Assembly (NCBI RefSeq): GCF_014650875.1
Contig: NZ_BMVU01000001.1
Span: forward strand, 62,001-126,000
Length of the DNA stretch: 64,000 nucleotides
Direction: 5' to 3'
DNA from: Streptomyces minutiscleroticus
GTDB taxonomy: Bacteria > Actinomycetota > Actinomycetes > Streptomycetales > Streptomycetaceae
In this document: positions 47,217 through 55,788 of the stretch, piece by piece
Layout of the letters: every line of letters starts with the position of its first letter
Numbering within the stretch: position 1 is the stretch's first letter
Notes under the pieces: generated by a model
What the model saw: only the letters and a program-made list of their open reading frames with translations
Databases searched by the model: none
What the model was told of the DNA's origin: nothing
Program-made: the position numbers and the translations under genes

Positions 47217-47537
47217 GTGTACGCCATCGTGCGCAGCGGTGGTCGCCAGCACAAGGTTGCTGTCGGCGACATCGTTGAGGTTGACAAGATTTCCACCGCC
47301 AAGCCCGGCGACACGGTCGAGCTCTCGACCCTGCTCGTCGTCGACGGCGACGCCGTGACGAGCGACCCGTGGGTTCTTGACGGCATCAAGGTCCTGGCCG
47401 AGGTCGTGGACCACACCAAGGGCGCGAAGATCGACATCCTGCGCTACAAGAACAAGACCGGCTACCGCCGTCGTCAGGGCCACCGCCAGCAGTACACGGC
47501 GATCAAGGTCACTGAGATCCCCACGGCTGCGAAGTAA
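47217..47537 (+). CDS. rplU: 50S ribosomal protein L21
   Basis: This 106-residue protein of the large subunit binds 23S rRNA. It begins [18 protein letters not shown] and has the C-terminal L21 signature [24 protein letters not shown] at 47217 is the start; the upstream GAGAGAGA is a weak Shine-Dalgarno. It forms a unit with rpmA (14-nt gap). Confidence 0.97.
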   Translation: MYAIVRSGGRQHKVAVGDIVEVDKISTAKPGDTVELSTLLVVDGDAVTSDPWVLDGIKVLAEVVDHTKGAKIDILRYKNKTGYRRRQGHRQQYTAIKVTEIPTAAK

Positions 47538-47551
47538 GGGACTGAGGAGAG

Positions 47552-47806
47552 ATGGCACACAAGAAGGGCGCATCGTCCACCCGGAACGGTCGCGACTCCA
47601 ACGCTCAGCGGCTCGGCGTGAAGCGCTTCGGCGGTCAGGTCGTCAACGCCGGTGAGATCCTGGTCCGCCAGCGTGGCACCCACTTCCACCCCGGCGCGGG
47701 CGTCGGCCGTGGCAAGGACGACACGCTGTTCGCGCTGGCCGCCGGCTCGGTGGAGTTCGGTACCCACCGCGGCCGCAAGGTCGTGAACATCGTTCCGGTC
47801 GCCTGA
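47552..47806 (+). CDS. rpmA: 50S ribosomal protein L27
   Basis: This 84-residue protein has its N-terminal tail near the peptidyl-transferase centre. It begins [20 protein letters not shown] and has the L27 signature [20 protein letters not shown]. There is no N-terminal extension of the kind cleaved in Firmicutes. ATG at 47552 follows GAGGAGAG. A terminator stands between it and obg. Confidence 0.97.
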   Translation: MAHKKGASSTRNGRDSNAQRLGVKRFGGQVVNAGEILVRQRGTHFHPGAGVGRGKDDTLFALAAGSVEFGTHRGRKVVNIVPVA

Positions 47807-47840
47807 CTCACCCAGGCTCCGTAGAACAGAGTTCTTCGCG

Positions 47841-47910
47841 AGGGCGGACCTCGTCTTCCCGTACGGATCTCGGATCGCGTGCGGGAAGCGGGTCCGCCCT
47901 TCGTTTGTTC
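47841..47910 (+). terminator. Terminator of rplU-rpmA
   Basis: Outer stem AGGGCGGACC/GGTCCGCCCT (47841-47850 with 47891-47900) with inner CTTCCCG/CGGGAAG, followed by T-rich TTCGTTTGTTC. It is one of the few hairpins here with a T-run. Confidence 0.75.
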
Positions 47911-47977
47911 ACCTGAGAGACACGCGCCCGGCCGAGGGCGCACCCCCATCCCCTTACGTTGCTGGAGGCACGACACC

Positions 47978-49417
47978 ATGACCACCTTCGTGGACCGCGT
48001 CGAGCTGCACGTCGCCGCGGGTAACGGAGGCCACGGCTGTGCCTCCGTGCACCGGGAGAAGTTCAAGCCGCTCGGCGGGCCCGACGGCGGGAACGGCGGC
48101 CGCGGCGGTGACGTGATCCTGGTCGTCGACCAGTCCGTCACCACGCTCCTGGACTACCACCACGCCCCCCACCGCAAGGCCACCAACGGCAAGCCCGGCG
48201 AGGGCGGCAACCGCTCCGGCAAGGACGGCCAGGACCTGATCCTGCCGGTCCCGGACGGCACCGTGGTGCTCGACAAGGCGGGCAACGTGCTCGCCGACCT
48301 CGTCGGGCACGGCACCTCGTTCGTCGCCGCGCAGGGCGGCCGCGGCGGGCTCGGCAACGCCGCGCTGGCCTCGGCCCGCCGCAAGGCCCCCGGCTTCGCG
48401 CTGCTCGGCGAGCCGGGCGACCTGCGGGACGTCGTCCTGGAGCTGAAGACCGTCGCCGACGTGGCGCTCGTGGGCTACCCGAGCGCGGGCAAGTCCTCGC
48501 TGATCTCGGTGCTCAGCGCCGCCAAGCCGAAGATCGCCGACTACCCGTTCACGACGCTCGTGCCGAACCTGGGCGTGGTCACGGCGGGCTCCACCGTCTA
48601 CACGGTCGCCGACGTGCCCGGCCTCATCCCCGGCGCCAGCCAGGGCAGGGGCCTCGGCCTGGAGTTCCTGCGCCACGTCGAGCGCTGCTCGGTCCTCGTG
48701 CACGTGCTGGACACCGCGACCCTGGAGTCGGACCGCGACCCGCTCTCCGACCTCGACGTCATCGAGGAGGAGCTGCGGCAGTACGGCGGCCTCGGCGACC
48801 GCCCGCGCCTGGTGGTCCTCAACAAGATCGACGTACCGGACGGCAAGGACCTGGCCGAGATGGTCCGGCCCGATCTGGAGGCGCGCGGCTACCGCGTCTT
48901 CGAGGTGTCCGCCGTGGCCCACACCGGCCTGAAGGAGCTGTCCTTCGCCCTGGCCGACCTGGTGGCGAAGGCCCGCGCGGCCCGGCCGGAGGAGGAGGCG
49001 ACCCGCATCGTCATCCGGCCGAAGGCCGTCGACGACTCCGGCTTCTCCGTCGTGCGCGAGGAGGACGGCCTCTACCGCGTCCGCGGCGAGAAGCCGGAGC
49101 GCTGGATCCGCCAGACCGACTTCAGCAACGACGAGGCGGTCGGCTACCTCGCCGACCGGCTCAACCGCCTCGGCGTCGAGGAGGAGCTGATGAAGGCGGG
49201 CGCCCGCGCGGGCGACGGCGTCGCCATCGGCCCCGAGGAGAACGCGGTCGTCTTCGACTGGGAGCCCTCGGTCACGGCCGGCGCGGAGATGCTCGGCCGG
49301 CGCGGCGAGGACCACCGCTTCGAGGCGCCGCGCCCCGCCGTCCAGCGCCGCCGCGACCGCCAGGCGGAGCGCGACGAGGTGGAACAGGCGTACGAGGGTT
49401 TCGACCCGTTCGCGTAG
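47978..49417 (+). CDS. obgE: Obg GTPase
   Basis: This ribosome-associated GTPase (CgtA) is linked in Streptomyces to the onset of aerial growth. Of 479 residues, 1-~160 are the glycine-rich Obg fold ([31 protein letters not shown]). The G domain has G1 GYPSAGKS (167-174), G3 DVPGLI and G4 NKID. The C-terminal OCT domain ([16 protein letters not shown]...) ends FDPFA. ATG at 47978 follows GGAGG. It is the normal neighbour of rplU and rpmA. Confidence 0.96.
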   Translation: MTTFVDRVELHVAAGNGGHGCASVHREKFKPLGGPDGGNGGRGGDVILVVDQSVTTLLDYHHAPHRKATNGKPGEGGNRSGKDGQDLILPVPDGTVVLDKAGNVLADLVGHGTSFVAAQGGRGGLGNAALASARRKAPGFALLGEPGDLRDVVLELKTVADVALVGYPSAGKSSLISVLSAAKPKIADYPFTTLVPNLGVVTAGSTVYTVADVPGLIPGASQGRGLGLEFLRHVERCSVLVHVLDTATLESDRDPLSDLDVIEEELRQYGGLGDRPRLVVLNKIDVPDGKDLAEMVRPDLEARGYRVFEVSAVAHTGLKELSFALADLVAKARAARPEEEATRIVIRPKAVDDSGFSVVREEDGLYRVRGEKPERWIRQTDFSNDEAVGYLADRLNRLGVEEELMKAGARAGDGVAIGPEENAVVFDWEPSVTAGAEMLGRRGEDHRFEAPRPAVQRRRDRQAERDEVEQAYEGFDPFA

Positions 49418-49499
49418 GACCGTCGCCGGCGCCCGGCGGAACCGGTGGCTGTCCGGTCCGTCGGCGCGGGCCCGCACCGCCGCTGCCGCCGCTTCGGCC

Positions 49500-49935
49500 A
49501 TGGCGGCGGGCCGGTCCAGGAGGACGAAGGTTCCGCTCCCGGGCGCCAGCCGGGGCAGGGGCCTCGGCCTGCGGTCTCTGCGCCACGTCGAGCGGTGCAG
49601 CGTGCCCGCGCACGTCCTGGACACGGCGACTCCGCGGTCCGGCCGCGACCCGATCCTCGGCCTGGACGTGATCGAGACCGAGTCGAAGGAGTACGGGGCG
49701 GGCCGGGGAAACCGGCCGCGCCTCGTCATCCGCCCGAAGGCCATGGACGACGCGGTCGTCCTGGGCCGGGGCCTCCTGGACCGGGGCCCAGCATGACGGC
49801 GGACGCCGAGACGTTCGGTCGCCGTGGGGAGAAGCGCCGTCCGAAGGCACCGCGCCCGCCCGGCGGCACCGGCGCGACCGGCGGACGGCATGGGACGAGC
49901 TGCGGCAGCGGCTCGACGGCTTCGGGCCGTTCTGC
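49500..49935 (+). pseudogene. Decayed partial duplicate of obg
   Basis: Directly after obg, the sequence again encodes pieces of its second half. [20 protein letters not shown] and VLDTATPRSGRDP (about 49534-49660) match obg at about 48625-48740. IRPKAMDDAV (~49730) matches the OCT start, AETFGRRGEKRR-KAPRP (~49800) matches [18 protein letters not shown], and DELRQRLDGFGPF (~49894-49934) matches the obg C-terminus. Two blocks of roughly 65-70 codons are missing and the frame changes at 49793 and again near 49880. G1, G3 and G4 are absent, so it cannot be a GTPase. It looks like an old tandem duplication under decay. Confidence 0.8.
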
Positions 49936-50069
49936 TCCCCGAAGCCGATCCACAATCGTGACACGACAGTGGGCTCCTCATCGAACAGTCCGAATAAATT
50001 GTGGGCAGCCCGTGTGCATGTGGCCACGGATGTGCAGCGGAGGCTGCGAGCAGGAGAGAGAGCCGTGAA

Positions 50070-52115
50070 GTGAAGATTGCATTCCTGGTCCGGGACCTGT
50101 GCCACATGGGCGGCGTGGTCAGTGCGACCCAGAACCTGGCGGGTGCGCTCGCCGAGCGTCACGAGGTCGAGATCGTGGCCCTGCGGAAGGTGCGGGACGA
50201 GTCGTACTTCCCGCTGGATCCCAGGGTCCGGGTCCGTGTCCTCAGCGACATGCGCCCTCACTCGCCGGCCTCGGACCTCGACAATCCGCTGTCGGACAAG
50301 TTCCCGCTGATCTATCCGCTCAACGAGGGAGCCAAGACCCCTGTGGTGAGCCGGCTGGCGGAGCTGCGGCTGCTGGAGTACCTCGACACCACCGACGCCG
50401 ACGTGGTGGTGAGCTCAAGCCCGCGCAACACGATCATGCTGGCCCAGGCCACGGGCGACTACCTCAAGGTCACCCAGGAACACTCGATGCCCGCCATCTA
50501 CGCGGCGGACATCAAGAAGCGGCTGTTTCCCGCGTACTCGGCGCTGGACGCGCTCACCGCGCTGACCCCCGAGGAAGTGGACGCCATCGGCCGCCAGGTG
50601 CCGGCCGTGCGCAACCGGCTCGCGGTCATGCCGAACTGCGTCCCGGCCGCGCCCGTGCTCTCCAAGGGAACCAACAAGGTCGTCATATCGGCCGGCCACC
50701 TCACGGTGAACAAGAACCACGCAGCCCTCGTCGAGGCGTTCGCGAAAGTGCTGGCCCAGGAGCCCGAGTGGCGGCTGCGGATCTACGGCAGCGGCACCGA
50801 GAAGAACGCGCTGCGCGCGCGCATCGAGCAGCTCGGGCTGAACGACAAGATCTTGCTGATGGGCCCGGCCGCGCCCGTCACACCGGAGTTCGGCAAGGCG
50901 TCCCTGTTCGTCCTGCCCTCCAAGCGGGAGGCGTTCGGCAATGTCATCGTGGAGGCCATGGCGGCGGGACTGCCCGTGGTCAGCACGGACGCCGACCACG
51001 GCCCGAGGAACATCCTCACGCACGGCGAGGACGGCCTGATCGTCCCCGGCGGCGACACCGACGCCATGGCCGCGGCGATCCTGGAGCTGATCCAGGACGA
51101 CGACCGGCGCCACGCGATGGCGCAGGCGGCCCGGCGCAACGCGGTGCGGTTCCAGGAGACGGCCTCCCGCGAGCGGTTCGAGGCGATCATCGCCGAGGCA
51201 TTCGCCCGCAAGGAGCTGCCGCGGGACGCGACGGCCCGGGTCGACGAGCAGGGCTCGGTGCACGTGGCCGTGGGCCCGCTGCCCGCCTCCGCCACCGGTG
51301 CCGAGATCGTGGTCCGCCGCGTGGGCAAGGGCGCCGATGAGCACCGCTTCCCGCTCACGGCGGACGGCGAGGCGGTCATCGGCTGGGACGCCGGGCTGCC
51401 TGAAGGCACCTGGGAGCTGTCGCTGGCCACCGCCGAGGGCCGTGAAGTGGCGCTGCGCACCGACGGATACGGCTGCGACACCCGTGATCTGCTCTCCGTG
51501 ACGCTGCCGAGGCCCCGGGGGGCGGCCCTCGCCGTCCTGCTGCCGTACCTGAACGAGGACGGCGCGCTGCACGTCCGCAGTGCGCTGCGCGATGTGCACG
51601 TCGAGGTCGGGCAGGTGCTCACGGACGAGCGCCGGATCACGGTCCATGCCGAGCTGTGGGGTGCCGCGCTGGGGCAGGGTGCCGTCCTCGAAGCCGTTCT
51701 GCGCAAGGACAAGAGCCGGTCCCTGAGCTTCACCGTGCGGGCGGACGGCGGCAGCGCGCTCATCGGAGAGGTCGACTGCGGGCGCCTCGTCGAGGCGCAT
51801 GTCGCGGGCGACGAGGCCGAGGTGATCTGGGACTTCTGGCTGCGGCCCACCGCGGGCGCACCGCGCGTGGCGCTCGGCAAGCTGGCGACGGACGTGCTGA
51901 AGCCGATCGACGTGTTCACCTTCCCGCGCCCGGTGGTGCGCACGCCCGCACCGGACGCGCCGAGTATGGCCTTCGTGGCCCGCGCCGCCCGCCGCGCCGC
52001 CCGCCAGGTACACGGGAAGAACGCGGCCTCCCCGCGCCCGCGCTGGCGCAGGACCGAACTGCGGCCGTACTTCACGGCGTTGAGCCAGTTCGCGGTGAAG
52101 ACCGTCACCAAGTAG
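50070..52115 (+). CDS. GT4 glycosyltransferase with C-terminal beta-rich domain
   Basis: This 681-residue protein probably makes a cell-wall glycopolymer. Residues 1-~395 are a GT-B fold of the GT4 family: MKIAFLVRDLCHMGGVVSATQNLAG (acceptor side), VVISAGHLTVNKNHAALVEAFA, and the donor-site E-x7-E motif EAFGNVIVEAMAAGLPVV (~287-305). The remaining ~280 residues lack a known domain and look like two beta-sandwich units, resembling extensions found in teichoic-acid enzymes. There is no membrane helix. GTG at 50070 follows AGGAGAG. It converges on the TagF-like gene across a 27-bp hairpin and lies in the region between obg and proB that holds wall-polymer genes in Streptomyces. Confidence 0.85.
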   Translation: MKIAFLVRDLCHMGGVVSATQNLAGALAERHEVEIVALRKVRDESYFPLDPRVRVRVLSDMRPHSPASDLDNPLSDKFPLIYPLNEGAKTPVVSRLAELRLLEYLDTTDADVVVSSSPRNTIMLAQATGDYLKVTQEHSMPAIYAADIKKRLFPAYSALDALTALTPEEVDAIGRQVPAVRNRLAVMPNCVPAAPVLSKGTNKVVISAGHLTVNKNHAALVEAFAKVLAQEPEWRLRIYGSGTEKNALRARIEQLGLNDKILLMGPAAPVTPEFGKASLFVLPSKREAFGNVIVEAMAAGLPVVSTDADHGPRNILTHGEDGLIVPGGDTDAMAAAILELIQDDDRRHAMAQAARRNAVRFQETASRERFEAIIAEAFARKELPRDATARVDEQGSVHVAVGPLPASATGAEIVVRRVGKGADEHRFPLTADGEAVIGWDAGLPEGTWELSLATAEGREVALRTDGYGCDTRDLLSVTLPRPRGAALAVLLPYLNEDGALHVRSALRDVHVEVGQVLTDERRITVHAELWGAALGQGAVLEAVLRKDKSRSLSFTVRADGGSALIGEVDCGRLVEAHVAGDEAEVIWDFWLRPTAGAPRVALGKLATDVLKPIDVFTFPRPVVRTPAPDAPSMAFVARAARRAARQVHGKNAASPRPRWRRTELRPYFTALSQFAVKTVTK

Positions 52116-52131
52116 CAGCGCGCGCACCCCG

Positions 52132-52189
52132 TACGGCAGGAGGGCCCGGCCCGAGGATCCCTCCTCGGGCCGGGCCCTCCTGCCGTACC
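52132..52189. terminator. 27-bp perfect bidirectional terminator
   Basis: A perfect 27-bp stem (52132-52158 with 52163-52189) closes the loop TCCC between two convergent glycosyltransferase genes. It is the longest perfect hairpin I see in the window. Confidence 0.9.
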
Positions 52190-52193
52190 CGGC

Positions 52194-55100
52194 TCACTCC
52201 TCCCGGGCCTGCTCGATCATCCGGTCCACGACACGGGCCGACGCATGGCCGTCGTCGAGGTCGCAGAACAGGTGGTGGAACCGCTCGAAGCGGTCCTGGT
52301 ACTCGGCGGACACGCGGTCGATGTCGCGCAGCGCATCCACCAGCTCCTTCGACGTGGCGACGAGCGGGCCGGGCGAGTCCTTCTCGAAGTCGAAGTAGAA
52401 CCCGCGCAGCGTGTCCCGGTAGTGCTCCAGGTCGTACGTGAAGAAGAGCATCGGGCGACGCAGGTGCGCGTAGTCGAACATCACGGACGAGTAGTCGGTG
52501 ACCAGGATGTCCGCGGCCAGGTACAGCTCGGCGATGTCCGGGTACTCCGAGACGTCCCAGACGAACCCGTTGCCGGCACCGGGTACCCGGTCCACCACGT
52601 TCGAGTGGCGGCGGATCAGCAGGACGTGGTCGTCACCGAGCCGGCGCCGCGCGTCCTCCAGGTCGATCCGCAGATCGAACAGGAACTGGCCCGCGCTGTG
52701 CGCCTGGTCGTCGCGCCAGGTGGGTGCGTACAGAACGACCTTCTTGCCCTTTGGCAGGCCGAGCCTCTCCTTGACCTGCGCGGCGATCGCGTCCCGGTTG
52801 TCGGAGTACAGGTAGTCGTTGCGCGGGTAACCGGCCTCCAGGATCTCTCCGTCATAGGAGAAGGCCCGCTTGAGGATCGGCGTGCTGAACCGGTTCGAGG
52901 AGACGACCAGGCTCCACTGTTTCGCCTCCAGCGCCAGCTTCTCCTGGTAGCGCCGGTCGAAGTGCAGGGTGTCGATGTCGTGGCCGATCTTCTTCAGCAT
53001 CGTGCCGTGCCAGGTCTGCACGATGGCCTGGCCCTTGCGGCGCTGGATCCAGTCGGGCAGGTGGCCGTTGGTGACGATGTAGCGGCTGGAGGCCAGGGCC
53101 TCGTACCACTCACGTCCCCACATGCGCACGGGCTCAGCGCCTTCGGGCAGGATGACCTGGCTGTCGCGCACCGCCCACAGGTGCTTCAGGTCCGAGCCGC
53201 GGCGCAGCAGTTCCTCGTGCATGGCGCGGGGGCTGTCGGAGTACTGCTTGCCGTTGTAGCTCAGGTAGAAGACCTGGTCCTTCAGCGGCTGCTTCAGGAG
53301 CGGCTCGTACAGCTCGCGGCGCAGCTGCTTCTGGCGGAACGGACCGCGCTCCAGGTCGCTCAGTTCGGAACGGCAGTTGAGCTGCGGGAAGTCGCCCCAG
53401 CGGTTCTCGAGCCAGTAGGTGCGGCCGTTCAGCTCCACCTTGAGCGGGAACTGGCGCGCGGCGAGCCGGTCGATGATGAACGGGGTGTCGGGCGCACCCT
53501 CCTCGGCCGGGCGCAGGAAGAGATTCCAGCGGCCCGCACGTATCGGCCGGTCGCCGTTGCCGCCCAGGCGTGACGGGTCGAACGAGACGACGAACCTGCC
53601 GTCCGGCGTCCACTCGATGTCCGCGGGGCGCTCCTCGAACCGGTTGCGCGGCTTGAGGAGGAAGCCGGAGCCGGCGAGCCGGGGGTCGGCGTGACCCTCG
53701 AGGACGATCCGGCCGTCGCGGCACGCGATCCGCTCGATCACGGCACGGCGGGTGCGGCCGGAGAACTTCAGGTAGCCGGTGTGCCCGCCGACGAGGGCGA
53801 GTTCGCACAGGTGCGCCTGCTCGCCCAGCGACGCGGGCAGATCGAAGCGCACGTCGGCCAGTGACTCGTCGAGCACGGTGCTGAACCGGCGCTCCTCGCC
53901 CTGTCCCTTGGTCGCGATCAGCACGGTCGACCAGTTGCGCCGCTCCGGCTGGGCCTTCTCGTCGACGCCCGCGTGGAACACCAGCGCCACGTCGGCCACC
54001 GGCACGGCCACCGAGAACGTCGTACGGGAGCCCTGCTCCGTCAGCTGCACCGGGTACTCGTGAACCTCGGCGCCCTTCTGGTTGGTCACACGCAGCGAGA
54101 CCGTCTCGCCGGCGGCCAGCGGGACCCGGATCTCGCCGGTGACGACGATGTCCTCGCCGACGAGCTCGCGGCCGGTGATCAGTGCGCGGACCTTCTCGAT
54201 CCGCAGCTTGAGCGCACCTCGCTCGATGCTGGGCAGCAACCGGTGGTCGGCGCTCAGCCACTGGTAGGGGGGGAAGTTGCAGTCCGAGCCGCCGCTGGAC
54301 TGGATGCCGCCGCGGCGCACCAGACCGGACGCGTAGACGCCGATCCCGACGTGCCAGGTGCCCTCCTGCCACTCGCTCCCCTTGCGCAGCTTCGCGGGGT
54401 CGAGGGTGGCCTCCCAGCCGGCCCAGTCGTACGTGTAGCGGTCCTGACCGGAGTCCGTCGTGATCTCGGGACGCTGCACGTTGTGCGCGCGCAGCAGCAG
54501 ACGCCGGCGGGACTTGTCCTTGCGCAGCTGCAGCACCTTCACGGAGGACTGCTTGCTGGGCAGGTCGATCTTGTCGATCCAGGCGCTGCCGGACAGCAGC
54601 AGCTTGCCCTGCTGCCAGCTGATCGACTGCAGGGGGGCCCGCAGCTCCAGGTCACGGTCGATGCGCAGGGCCTGCTTGGGCAGTTCCAGGTCGACGTCGG
54701 AGAGCGAGGGGAACGAGGCGTACTTGCGCAGGGCCCCGCTGACCTCGACGGCCTCCCGGCGGCGCTGGCCGGCCAGGAGTGCGATCAGCTCGTCGAGCTT
54801 GTGCTTGCGGACCAGCAGCCACTGGATGCGCAGCGCGGCGGGCAACGCCATGACGATCTGCGGGTCGATGCTGTCGAGGAAGCGGTTGGCGGAGCGCAGG
54901 AACTCGGCACGGTACTCGTCGTCGCCGTCCGGCACCACGTTCAGAAACAGGCGCAGGTCGTCCAGGAGGACGCGGGTGTCGTACTCCCGCTTGAGCCGGG
55001 CGAAGGTCTCGCCCTCCTGACGGGACAGGAAGGCGCTGATCTCCATGACGGAGGTGACGCGGTCGCGGACACCTGCCGGGTTGGTGCGGTTCTGCGTGAT

Positions 55101-55757
55101 CGAGGGGGCGGACTCGCCCTCGCGCAGCCGCCAGTAGTAGCAGGGCTCGGAGATCACGTCGACGGAGTCGGCGAGGTAGTGCGCGCGCATGGTGACGGGC
55201 GTGTCCTCGTACAGCCGGCCCTCGGGGAAGGCGAAGCCGTGCTTCTCCCAGAAGGTCCGCCGGAACACCTTGTTGCAGGCGATCCGGTCGGCCACGAGCT
55301 TGCCGTACCGGGAGATGTGGGTCGCCGGACGAGCCTCGCCCGCGAGCATCCGCATCAGCGGGACCTGCCAGGACTTCTCGCCCTTGAGGTGGAACACGTT
55401 GCCCGTGGCGAAGTCGGAGCCGGTCTCGTCGAGGCTGCCGACCATCAGCCGGTACGCGTCCGGCGGGATCAGGTCGTCGCTGTCGATGAAGGTCAGGAAC
55501 TGCGACTGCGGGTCCATGTGCTGGATGCCCGTGTTGCGGGCCGCGCCGAGACCGCCGTTCTCTTTGCGGATCAGCTTGAAGCGGGAGTCGCGGGCCGCGT
55601 ACTCGGCGGCTATCTCGGCCGAGTCGTCGGGCGACCCGTCATCGACCATGAGGACCTCGAAATCCGGCATGGTCTGCGCAACGAGGGAGTCCAGACAGGC
55701 GGGCAGGTATCGGGCGACGTCGTACATCGGTACGACGACGCTGAGCCGAGGGGCCAT
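52194..55757 (-). CDS. GT2 glycosyltransferase fused to TagF-like polymerase (teichoic acid type)
   Basis: This two-enzyme protein has 1187 residues. Residues 1-~330 are a GT2 GT-A domain (LSVVVPMYDVARYLPACLDS, VDDGS 38-42, DSDD 92-95). The middle ~330-850 contains beta-rich linker domains. The C-terminal ~300 residues are a CDP-glycerol glycerophosphotransferase (TagF) domain (QTWHGTMLKKIGHDID, SSNRFSTPILKRAFSYDG, TDYSSVMFDYAHLRRP). TagF enzymes add polyol-phosphate units. The protein thus probably builds a glycosylated polyol-phosphate wall polymer at the membrane. ATG at 55757 follows AAAGGAA. It is 31 nt behind a similar gene and likely co-transcribed. It resembles the S. coelicolor spore-wall polymer genes near SCO2589-SCO2590. 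Confidence 0.88.
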   Translation of the reverse strand: MAPRLSVVVPMYDVARYLPACLDSLVAQTMPDFEVLMVDDGSPDDSAEIAAEYAARDSRFKLIRKENGGLGAARNTGIQHMDPQSQFLTFIDSDDLIPPDAYRLMVGSLDETGSDFATGNVFHLKGEKSWQVPLMRMLAGEARPATHISRYGKLVADRIACNKVFRRTFWEKHGFAFPEGRLYEDTPVTMRAHYLADSVDVISEPCYYWRLREGESAPSITQNRTNPAGVRDRVTSVMEISAFLSRQEGETFARLKREYDTRVLLDDLRLFLNVVPDGDDEYRAEFLRSANRFLDSIDPQIVMALPAALRIQWLLVRKHKLDELIALLAGQRRREAVEVSGALRKYASFPSLSDVDLELPKQALRIDRDLELRAPLQSISWQQGKLLLSGSAWIDKIDLPSKQSSVKVLQLRKDKSRRRLLLRAHNVQRPEITTDSGQDRYTYDWAGWEATLDPAKLRKGSEWQEGTWHVGIGVYASGLVRRGGIQSSGGSDCNFPPYQWLSADHRLLPSIERGALKLRIEKVRALITGRELVGEDIVVTGEIRVPLAAGETVSLRVTNQKGAEVHEYPVQLTEQGSRTTFSVAVPVADVALVFHAGVDEKAQPERRNWSTVLIATKGQGEERRFSTVLDESLADVRFDLPASLGEQAHLCELALVGGHTGYLKFSGRTRRAVIERIACRDGRIVLEGHADPRLAGSGFLLKPRNRFEERPADIEWTPDGRFVVSFDPSRLGGNGDRPIRAGRWNLFLRPAEEGAPDTPFIIDRLAARQFPLKVELNGRTYWLENRWGDFPQLNCRSELSDLERGPFRQKQLRRELYEPLLKQPLKDQVFYLSYNGKQYSDSPRAMHEELLRRGSDLKHLWAVRDSQVILPEGAEPVRMWGREWYEALASSRYIVTNGHLPDWIQRRKGQAIVQTWHGTMLKKIGHDIDTLHFDRRYQEKLALEAKQWSLVVSSNRFSTPILKRAFSYDGEILEAGYPRNDYLYSDNRDAIAAQVKERLGLPKGKKVVLYAPTWRDDQAHSAGQFLFDLRIDLEDARRRLGDDHVLLIRRHSNVVDRVPGAGNGFVWDVSEYPDIAELYLAADILVTDYSSVMFDYAHLRRPMLFFTYDLEHYRDTLRGFYFDFEKDSPGPLVATSKELVDALRDIDRVSAEYQDRFERFHHLFCDLDDGHASARVVDRMIEQAREE

Positions 55758-55788
55758 GAGGTCTCGGTTCCTTTCGTCTCGGGGCTCG

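Noticed and set aside
49500..49796. Intact small gene after obg
   Set aside because: Its residues align with internal pieces of Obg, with missing blocks and frame changes, so it is treated as a pseudogene.
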